NCBI RefSeq assembly: GCF_016756495.1
Contig: NZ_AP023243.1
Coordinates: 558,001 to 622,000, forward strand
Reading direction: 5' to 3'
Length of the DNA: 64,000 nt
Source: Mesorhizobium sp. 113-3-3
GTDB lineage: Bacteria; Pseudomonadota; Alphaproteobacteria; Rhizobiales; Rhizobiaceae
Shown: one piece after another, positions 46,143 through 56,148 of the stretch
Position numbering within the stretch: position 1 is the first letter of the stretch
Layout of the letters: every line of letters begins with the position of its first letter
Notes under the pieces: generated by a model
Databases searched by the model: none
Told to the model about the DNA's origin: nothing
The model's input: the letters and a program-made list of their open reading frames with translations, nothing else
Program-made: the position numbers and the translations under genes

Positions 46143-47048
46143 ATGCCTGACCTCAGCTCGCCGCAGGTTTCGCAACTGCCGCCGCTGCAGGCGATCCGGG
46201 TGTTCGAAGCGGTGGCGCGACATCTTTCCTTCACCAAGGCCGCCGTGGAACTCGCCATGACCCAGGCCGCCGTCAGCTATCAGATCAAGGTGCTGGAAGA
46301 GCGCGTCGGCGCACCGCTGTTCCTGCGCCGGCCACGGCAGATCGAGTTGACCGAAGCCGGCCAGCGCATGGCGCCGGCGGTCACCGAGGCCTTTGCCATT
46401 CTGAGCCAGGCCTATGCCGCCGCGCGGGGTGGTGCGGACGGGCTGTTGTGCGTCACCACGGTACTGACCTTTGCCTCGAACTGGCTGGCGCATCATCTGG
46501 GCTCGTTCCAGATGGCTCATCCCGCGCTTGCCGTACGGCTTGAGACATCGAGCCGGCTGACGGATTTCGCCCGCGAGGACGTCGATCTGGCAATCCGCTC
46601 CGGCGGCGGCAAATGGCCGGGGCTGGAGGCCCACAAGCTGCTCGACGCCGATTTCACGCCGATGCTGAGCCCGAAACTCGCCGCGAGCATCGGCGGCGTC
46701 AAGGAGCCGGCCGACCTGTTGCGGCTGCCGATCCTCGATCCGGGAGACGTCTGGTGGAGCCAATGGTTCGAGACGGCCGGCGTGCATGCGCATGATCTTG
46801 CCAAGCGGCCCGGCAGCAGCATGGGCGCGCAGGCCTATGAAGCCAATGCGGCGATCGCGGGACATGGCGTGGCGATCCTGACCCGGGCACTGTTCAAAGC
46901 GGAACTTGCCGACGGGCGGCTGATCCAGCCCTTCGACCTGGTCGGCGATGACGGCCACGCCTACTGGCTGGTCTATCCCGAAGCGCGCCGAAACGTGCCG
47001 AAGATCCGCGCCTTCCGCGACTGGCTGCTGGCCGAGATCGCCTGCTGA
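46143..47048 (+). CDS. LysR-family transcriptional regulator, GcvA-like
   Basis: This is a 301-residue LysR regulator. The N-terminal helix-turn-helix reads LPPLQAIRVFEAVARHLSF ... AAVELAMTQAAVSYQIKVLE, followed by VGAPLFLRRPRQIELTEAG. The C-terminal effector domain is of the GcvA group. AAGGAG precedes the ATG. It is divergent from the DUF1127-like small gene, the expected target. It lies upstream of smoE but is transcribed independently; 201 bp separate its stop from the smoE start. Confidence 0.92.
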   Translation: MPDLSSPQVSQLPPLQAIRVFEAVARHLSFTKAAVELAMTQAAVSYQIKVLEERVGAPLFLRRPRQIELTEAGQRMAPAVTEAFAILSQAYAAARGGADGLLCVTTVLTFASNWLAHHLGSFQMAHPALAVRLETSSRLTDFAREDVDLAIRSGGGKWPGLEAHKLLDADFTPMLSPKLAASIGGVKEPADLLRLPILDPGDVWWSQWFETAGVHAHDLAKRPGSSMGAQAYEANAAIAGHGVAILTRALFKAELADGRLIQPFDLVGDDGHAYWLVYPEARRNVPKIRAFRDWLLAEIAC

Positions 47049-47173
47049 CAGGCGTTTTTTCCTCGATCCAATCCTCCAGACCTTCCTGTCGCGCCGCCTG
47101 ATATCAGGCGCGGGCGCGGCTCGTCGTCCGTCCATCGGCAAGTCCGGTGCTGCGCTGCAGCATCGAATCCGGC

Positions 47174-47208
47174 TTGACATAATTCACGGCAAGTGAGTAA
47201 TTGCTCAC
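47174..47208 (+). promoter_or_regulatory. smo operon promoter with palindromic operator
   Basis: TTGACA (47174-47179) is followed after 17-18 bases by GTAATT/TAATTG as -10. The palindrome GTGAGTAATTGCTCAC (47193-47208), matching its reverse complement except at one pair, overlaps the -10. smoE starts 41 bases downstream. The half-site TTGCTCAC also occurs in the repeats at 13258-13303. SorC is the likely ligand by position. Confidence 0.6.
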
Positions 47209-47249
47209 AGCCAAGGCAAATGCTCATCTTGGTTCATGGGAGGAATTTG

Positions 47250-48560
47250 ATGAAACTGCGCACGCTCACCCTGGGCTTGTTGTCGGCCAGCGCTCTCGCT
47301 TTCGCCGCACATGCCGAATCCATCACCATCGCCACCGTCAACAACGGCGATATGGTCCGCATGCAGAAGCTGACCGACGACTTCACCAAGGCCAACCCCG
47401 ACATCCAGCTCAACTGGGTCACTCTTGAAGAGAACGTGCTGCGCGAGCGCGTCACCACCGACATCGCCACCAAGGGCGGCCAGTATGACGTGATGACCAT
47501 CGGCACCTACGAGGTTCCGATCTGGGCCAAGCAGAGCTGGCTGCTGCCGCTCGACAAGCTCGGCGACGACTATGACGCCAAGGACATCATCCCGGCTATT
47601 GCCGGCGGCCTTTCGGTCGACGGCAAGCTCTATGCCGCGCCCTTCTACGGCGAAAGCTCCTTCGTCATGTACCGCAAGGACCTGATGGAGAAAGCCGGGC
47701 TGAAGATGCCCGACGCGCCGACCTGGGACTTCATCAAGCAGGCTGCCGACAAGATGACCGACCGCGCCAATGGCGTGAACGGCGTGTGCCTGCGCGGCAA
47801 GGCCGGCTGGGGCGAGAACATGGCCTTCCTGACCGCCATGTCGAACTCCTTCGGCGCCCGCTGGTTCGACGAGAACTGGAAGCCGCAGTTCGACCAGCCG
47901 GAATGGAAGAACACGCTGCAGTTCTATGTCGACCTGATGAAGGCCGACGGCCCCGAGGGCGCGTCCTCGAACGGCTTCAACGAAAACCTGGCGCTGTTCC
48001 AGCAGGGCAAGTGCGGCATGTGGATCGACGCCACGGTCGCGGCGTCCTTCGTCTCCGATCCCAAGGCATCCCAGGTCGCCGACAAGGTCGGCTATGCGCT
48101 GGCACCCGACAATGGGCTCGGCAAGCGCGGCAACTGGCTGTGGGCATGGTCGCTAGCCATCCCGGCCGGCACCAAGAAGGCTGACGCGGCCGAGAAGTTC
48201 GTCTCGTGGGCGACCAGCAAGCACTATGCCGAACTCGTCGCTTCGAAGGAAGGCTGGGCCAACGTTCCTCCGGGCACGCGCTCCTCGCTCTACGCCAATG
48301 CCGAGTACCAGAAGGCGGCTCCGTTCGCCAAGATGACGCTGGACTCCATCAACGCCGCCGACCCGACGCATCCGACCGTCAAGCCGGTGCCCTATGTCGG
48401 TGTCCAGTTCGTCGCCATCCCTGAATTCCAGGGCCTTGGCACGACAGTCGGCCAGCTCTTCTCGGCGGCTCTTGCCGGCCAGTCGAGCGTCGACGATGCG
48501 CTGAAGCAGGCCCAGGACGCTGCCACCGCGGCAATGACCGAAGGCGGGTATATCAAGTAA
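47250..48560 (+). CDS. smoE: Sorbitol/mannitol ABC transporter substrate-binding protein
   Basis: This is a 436-residue periplasmic binding protein with a signal peptide (KLRTLTLGLLSASALAFAAHA) and a mature start SITIATVNNGDMVRMQKL. YDVMTIGTYEVPIWAKQ and PFYGESSFVMYRKDL fit the polyol (sorbitol/mannitol) group of CUT1 binding proteins. GGGAGG precedes the ATG. It is first in a seven- to eight-gene operon and is followed by two hairpins before the permease genes. The polyol assignment rests on the neighbours smoS and mtlK. Confidence 0.92.
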   Translation: MKLRTLTLGLLSASALAFAAHAESITIATVNNGDMVRMQKLTDDFTKANPDIQLNWVTLEENVLRERVTTDIATKGGQYDVMTIGTYEVPIWAKQSWLLPLDKLGDDYDAKDIIPAIAGGLSVDGKLYAAPFYGESSFVMYRKDLMEKAGLKMPDAPTWDFIKQAADKMTDRANGVNGVCLRGKAGWGENMAFLTAMSNSFGARWFDENWKPQFDQPEWKNTLQFYVDLMKADGPEGASSNGFNENLALFQQGKCGMWIDATVAASFVSDPKASQVADKVGYALAPDNGLGKRGNWLWAWSLAIPAGTKKADAAEKFVSWATSKHYAELVASKEGWANVPPGTRSSLYANAEYQKAAPFAKMTLDSINAADPTHPTVKPVPYVGVQFVAIPEFQGLGTTVGQLFSAALAGQSSVDDALKQAQDAATAAMTEGGYIK

Positions 48561-48604
48561 GGCTCCTCCCGGTGCCGAATGCCGGTTGCCTCCTCGACCG
48601 GCAA

Positions 48605-48635
48605 CGGCCGCCCGAGTTCCCAGCTCGGGCGGCCG
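48605..48635 (+). terminator. Hairpin after smoE
   Basis: CGGCCGCCCGAG (48605-48616) and CTCGGGCGGCCG (48624-48635) form a perfect 12-bp stem with loop TTCCCAG. A smaller stem TGCCGGT/ACCGGCA (48580-48603) lies just upstream. Both are between smoE and the first permease. No T-run follows, so partial attenuation or mRNA stabilisation is more likely than full termination. Confidence 0.7.
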
Positions 48636-48683
48636 CCTTCAACGCCTCTGAAAATTCAGTCTGACCATTGAAGGGTGACCGTC

Positions 48684-49556
48684 ATGGCTACTCAGCAGAC
48701 CCGTTCGCTTGCCCGTTTCATGATGGCGCCATCCGTCGTGCTGCTGTTCGTCTGGATGATCGTGCCGCTGGTCATCACACTCTGGTTCTCCTTCCAGCAG
48801 TACAATCCGCTCAATCCGATCCGCGACGGCTTCGTCGGCTTCTCCAACTACGCGCTGTTCTATTCCAATCCCGCCTTCCTGCAGTCGATCCTCAACACCC
48901 TGGTCCTGGTGATCAGCGTGCTGTTGATCACGGTGATCGGCGGCATCGCGCTGGCGCTGTTGATCGACCAGCCGATGTGGGGACAAGGCATTGTGCGCAT
49001 CCTCGTCATCTCGCCGTTCTTCGTCATGCCGCCAGTGGCCGCGCTGGTCTGGAAGAACATGATCATGCACCCGCAATACGGGGTGTTCGCCGACATAGCG
49101 CGCTTCTTCGGGGCGCAACCGATCGACTGGTTCGGGCAACATCCGATGACGGCGATCATCATCATCGTCGCCTGGCAGTGGCTGCCTTTCGCGACGCTGA
49201 TCCTGTTGACCGCGCTGCAATCGCTCGACGGCGAGCAGAAGGAAGCCGCCGAAATGGACGGCGCCGGCTTCATCAGCCGCTTCATCTATCTGACGCTGCC
49301 GCACATGTCGCGCGCCATTACCGTCGTCATCCTGATCCAGACCATCTTCCTGCTCTCGGTCTATGCCGAGATCCTCGTCACCACCAATGGCGGCCCCGGC
49401 TACGCCTCCACCAACCTGCCCTTCCTCGTCTACCAGAAGGCGTTGCTGGAGTTCAAAATCGGCCAGGCATCCGCGGGCGGTGTGATCGCCGTCATTCTCG
49501 CCAACATCGTCGCCTTCTTCGCCATGCGCGCGGTCGGCAAGAACCTCGACAAGTAA
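48684..49556 (+). CDS. smoF: Polyol ABC transporter permease
   Basis: This is a 290-residue MalF-type permease with six membrane segments; the cytoplasmic EAA loop is seen as EAAEMDGAGFISRFIYLTLP. The start at 48684 is preferred because AAGGG lies 8 bases before it; a GTG nine bases upstream is also in frame but too close to that site. It forms the inner-membrane channel with SmoG. Confidence 0.93.
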   Translation: MATQQTRSLARFMMAPSVVLLFVWMIVPLVITLWFSFQQYNPLNPIRDGFVGFSNYALFYSNPAFLQSILNTLVLVISVLLITVIGGIALALLIDQPMWGQGIVRILVISPFFVMPPVAALVWKNMIMHPQYGVFADIARFFGAQPIDWFGQHPMTAIIIIVAWQWLPFATLILLTALQSLDGEQKEAAEMDGAGFISRFIYLTLPHMSRAITVVILIQTIFLLSVYAEILVTTNGGPGYASTNLPFLVYQKALLEFKIGQASAGGVIAVILANIVAFFAMRAVGKNLDK

Positions 49557-49567
49557 GGGAGGACAAG

Positions 49568-50392
49568 ATGGCACGTGCAGTCACCACCCAACACAAGGTC
49601 ATTGCGACAGGCGCCGCCTGGATCGTCGCCCTGCTGATCTTCTTCCCGATCCTCTACACGATCATCACCTCGTTCAAGTCGGAACAGGAGGCGATCCAGG
49701 GCTTCGCGCTGATCCCTTCGGGAACGTTCGAGAGTTATACCGAGGTTCAGGCGCAGAGCGGCTATTTCAAGTTCTTCTTCAATTCGGTGCTGCTCTCGGT
49801 CGGCTCGACCATACTGGCCCTGCTGGTCGCCATTCCGGCGGCATGGTCGATGGCGTTCTCGCCGACCAAGCGGACCAAGGACATCCTGATGTGGATGCTG
49901 TCCACCAAGATGATGCCGGCGGTCGCGGTGCTGTTCCCGATCTACCTGATCTTCCGCGACACCGGCCTGCTCGACAGCCGCATCGGCCTGATGGTCATGC
50001 TGATGCTGATCAACCTGCCGATCGTGGTGTGGATGCTCTACACCTATTTTCGCGAAATTCCCGGCGAGATCCTGGAAGCGGCGCGCATGGACGGCGCATC
50101 GCTGTGGAACGAGATCATCTACGTGCTGACGCCGATGGCGGTGCCCGGCATTGCCTCGACCATGCTCCTGAACATCATCCTGGCCTGGAACGAAGCGTTC
50201 TGGACGATCCGGCTGACCACCACGGAAGCCGCGCCGCTGACCGCCTTCATCAGCTCTTTCTCCAGCCCGCAAGGCCTGTTCTGGGCCAAGCTTTCCGCCG
50301 CCTCGACGCTGGCGATCGCGCCGATCCTGATCATGGGCTGGTTCAGCCAGAAGCAGCTGGTGCGCGGCCTGACCTTTGGCGCCGTGAAGTAA
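49568..50392 (+). CDS. smoG: Polyol ABC transporter permease
   Basis: This is a 274-residue MalG-type permease: six membrane segments, the EAA loop EAARMDGASLWNEIIYVLTP, and the C-terminal WFSQKQLVRGLTFGAVK typical of the family. It starts 11 bases after smoF. The partner permease and ATPase flank it. Between its stop and smoK there is a short copy of the smoK 5' end (50413-50427). Confidence 0.94.
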   Translation: MARAVTTQHKVIATGAAWIVALLIFFPILYTIITSFKSEQEAIQGFALIPSGTFESYTEVQAQSGYFKFFFNSVLLSVGSTILALLVAIPAAWSMAFSPTKRTKDILMWMLSTKMMPAVAVLFPIYLIFRDTGLLDSRIGLMVMLMLINLPIVVWMLYTYFREIPGEILEAARMDGASLWNEIIYVLTPMAVPGIASTMLLNIILAWNEAFWTIRLTTTEAAPLTAFISSFSSPQGLFWAKLSAASTLAIAPILIMGWFSQKQLVRGLTFGAVK

Positions 50393-50454
50393 GCAAGCCG
50401 TGCCGTAACGTGACGCTCAAGAACGTCGGACTATAACCCCTCGGGGAGGAAACC

Positions 50455-51453
<999 letters not shown>

Positions 51454-51455
51454 GC

Positions 51456-52229
51456 ATGCGCCGCCTGACCGGCAAATCGGCGCTGATTACGGGATCGGCG
51501 CGTGGCATCGGCAAGGCCTTCGCCGAAGCCTATGCGCGCGAGGGCGCTACCGTTGCCATTGCCGATATCAATCTCGAGGCCGCGCAAAAGACGGCGGCCG
51601 AAATCGGCGACAAGGCGTATGCCGTCAGACTCGACGTCACGGACCAGACCTCCATCGACGCTGCGGTCAACGCGGTCGAGACCAGGACCGGCGGCCTCGA
51701 TATATTGATCAACAACGCCGCGCTGTTCGACCTGGCGCCGATAGTCGAGATCTCGCGGGCGAGCTATGAGAAACTGTTCTCGGTCAATGTCGCCGGCACG
51801 CTGTTCATGCTGCAGGCGGCGGCCCGCTCGATGATCGCGCGGGGCAAGGGCGGCAGGATCATCAACATGGCAAGCCAGGCAGGCCGGCGCGGCGAGCCGC
51901 TGGTCAGCGTCTACTGCGCCACCAAGGCCGCCGTCATTTCGCTGACCCAGTCGGCAGGGCTCGACCTGATCAAGCACCGCATCAACGTCAACGGCATCGC
52001 GCCCGGGGTCGTGGACAGCGACATGTGGGATCAAGTCGATGCCCTGTTCGCCAAATACGAGAACCGGCCGAAGGGCGAGAAGAAGAGGCTTGTCGGCGAA
52101 GGAGTGCCCTACGGCCGCATGGGCAAGCCGGAGGACCTCGCCGGCATGGCTGTCTTCCTGGCCAGCGATGAAGCCGAGTACATCGTCGCCCAGACTTACA
52201 ATGTCGATGGCGGCCAGTGGATGAGTTGA
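51456..52229 (+). CDS. smoS: L-iditol/sorbitol 2-dehydrogenase (SDR family)
   Basis: This is a 257-residue SDR with cofactor motif TGSARGIG (residues 13-20), NNAA, and a catalytic YCATK site. The closest known function by context is sorbitol dehydrogenase SmoS, which oxidises D-sorbitol to D-fructose. It starts 2 bp after smoK. A 150-bp gap separates it from mtlK. Substrate assignment is by operon position and overall SmoS resemblance. Confidence 0.92.
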   Translation: MRRLTGKSALITGSARGIGKAFAEAYAREGATVAIADINLEAAQKTAAEIGDKAYAVRLDVTDQTSIDAAVNAVETRTGGLDILINNAALFDLAPIVEISRASYEKLFSVNVAGTLFMLQAAARSMIARGKGGRIINMASQAGRRGEPLVSVYCATKAAVISLTQSAGLDLIKHRINVNGIAPGVVDSDMWDQVDALFAKYENRPKGEKKRLVGEGVPYGRMGKPEDLAGMAVFLASDEAEYIVAQTYNVDGGQWMS

Positions 52230-52379
52230 GGGGGGCGGCCTCTGCTTCTCGTCCCTCCGCGGGAGCAGAGGTCCATATTACAGGCCGCATCGGCCTCGCA
52301 AGACGTGTGTCGTCCCTTTCCCGGCAGGACGGGGAGAGGCGGAGTAACGAGGCCGAAGCCCGGCCAAAGGGTAAAACAG

Positions 52380-53858
52380 ATGACCGTGAAACTCTCTTCC
52401 GCCAATCTCGCCAACCTTCCCGCCGAGGTCGCCGGTCCGAAATATGACCGCTCGAAGCTCAAGGCCGGCATCGTGCATTTCGGCGTCGGCAATTTCCATC
52501 GCTCGCACCAGGCGGTCTATCTCGACGATCTGTTCAATGCCGGGATCGGCCATGACTGGGCGCTCGTTGGCGCCGGCGTCTTCGAGGGTGAGAAAATCGG
52601 CCGCGGCAAGCTCGAAGAGCAGGACTGGCTGACCACGGTGGTCGAGCAGGATGAAGGCCATATGAGCGCCCGCGTCACCGGGGCGATGATCGACTTCCTG
52701 ATGCCCGGTGATGCGGCCGGCATCATCCAGAGGTTGGCCGACCCGGCGATCAAGATCGTGTCGCTGACCATCACCGAAGGCGGCTATTTCATCGACCCGG
52801 CGTCGGGCAAATTCAACCCGGCCCATCCCGATATCGTCGCCGACGCGCAGCCTGGCGCGACGCCGAAGACCGTGTTCGGCCTCATCCTCGCCGGACTGCT
52901 GCGCCGGCGCGACGAAGGCATCGTGCCGTTCACCGTGATGTCCTGCGACAACATCCCCCACAATGGCCATGTCACCTCGGACGGCGTCATCGGCCTGGCG
53001 CGGCTGATCGACGAGGATCTGGCCAACTGGGTGAGCGGCAACGTCGCTTTTCCCAATGGCATGGTGGACCGCATCACGCCTGCCACCACCGACCGCGAAC
53101 GCGGCATCCTGGCCAAGGATTTCGGCGTCGAGGACGCCTGGCCGGTGTTCTGCGAGCCGTTCCGGCAATGGGTGCTGGAAGACCGTTTCACCGACGGCCG
53201 GCCGCCGCTGGAAAAGGTCGGCGTGCAGTTCGTCAAGGACGTGGCGCCCTACGAGTTGATGAAGATCCGCATCCTCAATGGCGGCCATGCCACCATTGCC
53301 TATCCGGCCGGGCTGATGGACATCCATTTCGTCCATGAGGCGATGCAGGAGCCGCTGGTACGCGGCTTTCTCGACAAGCTCGAGCATGACGAGATCATCC
53401 CGACCGTGCCGCCGGTGCCAGACAAGGTGCTGGAGGACTATTACCAGCTCATCGAGAAGCGCTTCTCCAACCCCAAGATCGGCGACACGATCCGGCGGCT
53501 CTGCCTCGACGGCTCCAACCGCCAGCCGAAATTCATCATCCCGACCATCGCCGACCGCCTGAAGGCGGGAAAGGGTGTCGCCGGGCTGGCGCTGGAATCA
53601 GCCCTTTGGTGCCGCTATTGCTTCGGCACATCGGACAGCGGCGCAGTCATCGAACCCAACGACCCGAGCTGGGACCGGCTGCAGGCAACGGCAAAGGCGG
53701 CAAAGGACGCGCCCGCCGCCTGGCTCGCCATGGAGGACATCTATGGCGATGTCGGCCGCGCCACGGCATTCGTCGAGGCCTTCGGCCACGCGCTCAACGT
53801 GCTGTGGGCTAATGGCGCGCGCGCCACGCTGACGCGCTACATCGCCGGCAAGCTCTGA
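52380..53858 (+). CDS. mtlK: Mannitol 2-dehydrogenase
   Basis: This is a 492-residue long-chain polyol dehydrogenase. The N-terminal Rossmann region reads IVHFGVGNFHRSHQAVYLDDL, the conserved KMRI/LNGGH box appears as LMKIRILNGGHATIAYPAG, and the catalytic Lys lies in the VKDVAPYELMK segment. It converts D-mannitol to D-fructose with NAD. It lies within the polyol operon, with the HAD phosphatase 15 bp downstream. Confidence 0.94.
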   Translation: MTVKLSSANLANLPAEVAGPKYDRSKLKAGIVHFGVGNFHRSHQAVYLDDLFNAGIGHDWALVGAGVFEGEKIGRGKLEEQDWLTTVVEQDEGHMSARVTGAMIDFLMPGDAAGIIQRLADPAIKIVSLTITEGGYFIDPASGKFNPAHPDIVADAQPGATPKTVFGLILAGLLRRRDEGIVPFTVMSCDNIPHNGHVTSDGVIGLARLIDEDLANWVSGNVAFPNGMVDRITPATTDRERGILAKDFGVEDAWPVFCEPFRQWVLEDRFTDGRPPLEKVGVQFVKDVAPYELMKIRILNGGHATIAYPAGLMDIHFVHEAMQEPLVRGFLDKLEHDEIIPTVPPVPDKVLEDYYQLIEKRFSNPKIGDTIRRLCLDGSNRQPKFIIPTIADRLKAGKGVAGLALESALWCRYCFGTSDSGAVIEPNDPSWDRLQATAKAAKDAPAAWLAMEDIYGDVGRATAFVEAFGHALNVLWANGARATLTRYIAGKL

Positions 53859-53873
53859 GAGCCATCAGCCATC

Positions 53874-54557
53874 ATGACGCCTGAACTGGTCATCTTCGAC
53901 TGCGATGGCGTGCTGGTCGACAGCGAGGCGCTCTCCGTTTCGGCGCTGCTCGGCATGATCGAACTTGCCGGCGGCAGCGTCAGCGAGGAGGCCGCCTACG
54001 AGCATTTCCTTGGCAAGAGCATGAAAAGCGTGCGCGAGATCCTTGGCCGCGACTTCGGCCTGGAGATCAGCGACCAGCATCTGACCGCCATGCGCGTCGA
54101 CCTCATGCGCAAGTTCCGTGAAGAGCTGAAACCGATCCCCGGCGTCAAGGAGATGCTGCCGAAGCTCGGCCTGCCATTCTGCGTCGCCTCGTCGGGCACG
54201 CTGGAGCGCATCCGCTATGCGCTCGACGTCACCGGACTGCTCGGGCTGATGGAGCCGCATCTGTTCAGCGCCGCCATGGTGGCCAAGGGAAAGCCGGCGC
54301 CCGACCTTTTCCTGCATGCCGCCGCCAGCATGCGGGCGCATCCGCGCAAATGCCTCGTCATCGAGGACAGTCCGGCCGGCATCGCGGCGGCACGCGCGGC
54401 TGGCATGCGGGTGTTTGCCTTCACCGGCGGCGCGCATGCCGGCAACCCCGCACTGAAAGCGCGGCTTGCGTCGAGTGAACCGGACTTTATATTCGCTGAC
54501 ATGCTGCAATTGCCCGATCTGATTGCAGGCCTGGGAGCGAGAGTTAGAGCATCTTGA
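53874..54557 (+). CDS. HAD-family phosphatase of the polyol operon
   Basis: This is a 227-residue HAD hydrolase: DCDGVLVDSEAL (motif I, residues 9-20), ASSGT (motif II), KGKPAPDLFL and IEDSPAGI (motifs III and IV). This resembles fructose-1-phosphate/6-phosphogluconate phosphatases. It is 15 bp after mtlK and overlaps the kinase gene by 4 bases (TTGA), so it is co-translated. It may remove a dead-end sugar phosphate. Substrate is not known. Confidence 0.88.
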   Translation: MTPELVIFDCDGVLVDSEALSVSALLGMIELAGGSVSEEAAYEHFLGKSMKSVREILGRDFGLEISDQHLTAMRVDLMRKFREELKPIPGVKEMLPKLGLPFCVASSGTLERIRYALDVTGLLGLMEPHLFSAAMVAKGKPAPDLFLHAAASMRAHPRKCLVIEDSPAGIAAARAAGMRVFAFTGGAHAGNPALKARLASSEPDFIFADMLQLPDLIAGLGARVRAS

Positions 54558-56140
54558 CGAAACAGTTTGTTTGCGCGGTCGATGTCGGCACCGGGAGCGC
54601 TCGCGCGGGCATTCTCGACGCCAGTGGTACCTTGCTTGGCCGTGCCGATCGGCCGATCGCGATGAACCAGCCAAAGCCCGATCACGCCGAGCATGATTCG
54701 CGCGATATCTGGGCGGCCGTCTGCGCCGCCGTGCGCGCGGCGCGCGAAAAGGCCGGCGTCGCGGCGCAGGATGTTGTCGGCATCTCGTTTGACGCGACCT
54801 GCTCCCTGGTGGTGCGCGACCGCCAGGGCGAACAGCTCAGCGTTTCGACCACCGGCGACAAGCGCTGGGACACTATCGTGTGGCTCGATCACCGTGCCAT
54901 TGCCGAAGCCGACGAATGCACGGCGAGCGGCCACGAGGTGCTCAACTATATTGGCGGCGTGATGTCGCCGGAGATGGCGACGCCGAAGCTGATGTGGCTG
55001 AAGCGCAACCTGTCCAAGAGCTGGAATGAAGCCGGCTATCTATTCGACCTGGCGGATTTCCTGACCTGGCAGGCGACCGGCTCGCTGGCCCGCTCGCAAT
55101 GCACGCTGACGGCGAAGTGGACTTACCTGGCGCATGAAGACACCGCATGGCAGCGCGATTTCTTCGAAATCGTCGGCCTCGACGATCTCTTCGAGCACGG
55201 CAATCTGCCGGAGCGGGCCAGTCCGGTCGGCGCCGACATTGGTCCGCTGACAGCGCAAGCCGCGGCCGAGCTCGGCCTGACGGAGAACTGCCGGGTCGGC
55301 GCCGGGGTCATCGACGCCTATGCCGGCGCGCTCGGCGTGCTTGGCGGCTTTGCCGGCGACGAGCAGGATATCGGCCGGCATCTGGCGCTGATTGCCGGCA
55401 CGTCCTCCTGCGTCATGGCGATGTCGCCCGACCCGCAGCCTTTCGCCGGCGTCTGGGGGCCGTACTATGGCGCGGCGCTGCCGAAGCTGTGGCTGTCGGA
55501 AGGCGGCCAGTCGGCCACGGGCGCGCTGCTCGACCACATCATCCGCTGGCACGGCGCCGGTGGCGAGCCGGACGCAGCCATGCATGCCAGGATCGCCCGG
55601 CGCGTCGCCGAACTGCGCGCCGCCGAGGGCGAGAACCTCGCTGCACGGCTGCATGTGCTACCGGACTTTCACGGCAACCGTTCGCCGCTCGCCGATCCGC
55701 ATGCCGTCGGCGTCGTCAGCGGGCTGACACTGGATTCCTCCTTCGACAGCCTGTGCAAGCTCTATTGGCGCACCGCCGTCGGCATCGCGCTCGGCGTGCG
55801 CCATGTGCTGGAGGCGCTGAACGAGAACGGCTACCTGATCGACACGCTGCATGTCACCGGAGGCCACACCAAGAACCCGCTGCTGATGGAGCTCTACTCC
55901 GACGCCACCGGCTGCACGGTGGTCGAGCCGCTGGCCGACGAGGCTGTGCTGCTCGGCACCGGCATGGTCGCCGCGACCGCCGCCGGGCTTTTCCCCGACC
56001 TCAACGCCGCCTGCCTTGCCATGCAGCAGGGTGGCAAGAGGCGCGCCGCCAACAAGGCCGCCGGCGCCCGCTTCGATCGCGACTACCGGATTTTCCTGGA
56101 AATGCACCGGCAGCGGCAGGCGCTCGACGCGATCCGCTAA
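54554..56140 (+). CDS. FGGY-family carbohydrate kinase
   Basis: This is a 528-residue FGGY kinase: N-terminal ATPase-fold motif DVGTGSARAGILD (residues 9-21), ISFDATCSLV, IVWLDHRA, GVIDAYAGALGVLGG and VTGGHTKN. The pattern fits the D-ribulokinase-like branch used for pentuloses and D-fructose-type ketoses. The TTG start overlaps the HAD stop. It ends 9 bases from the convergent ABC ATPase gene. It is the last gene of the operon and probably phosphorylates the ketose formed by SmoS/MtlK. Confidence 0.9.
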   Translation: MTKQFVCAVDVGTGSARAGILDASGTLLGRADRPIAMNQPKPDHAEHDSRDIWAAVCAAVRAAREKAGVAAQDVVGISFDATCSLVVRDRQGEQLSVSTTGDKRWDTIVWLDHRAIAEADECTASGHEVLNYIGGVMSPEMATPKLMWLKRNLSKSWNEAGYLFDLADFLTWQATGSLARSQCTLTAKWTYLAHEDTAWQRDFFEIVGLDDLFEHGNLPERASPVGADIGPLTAQAAAELGLTENCRVGAGVIDAYAGALGVLGGFAGDEQDIGRHLALIAGTSSCVMAMSPDPQPFAGVWGPYYGAALPKLWLSEGGQSATGALLDHIIRWHGAGGEPDAAMHARIARRVAELRAAEGENLAARLHVLPDFHGNRSPLADPHAVGVVSGLTLDSSFDSLCKLYWRTAVGIALGVRHVLEALNENGYLIDTLHVTGGHTKNPLLMELYSDATGCTVVEPLADEAVLLGTGMVAATAAGLFPDLNAACLAMQQGGKRRAANKAAGARFDRDYRIFLEMHRQRQALDAIR

Positions 56141-56148
56141 GCTGTTGC

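Noticed and set aside
48668..50392. One 574-residue ORF across smoF and smoG
   Set aside because: The first half is out of frame with smoF and reads as nonsense; only the smoG part from 49568 is real.
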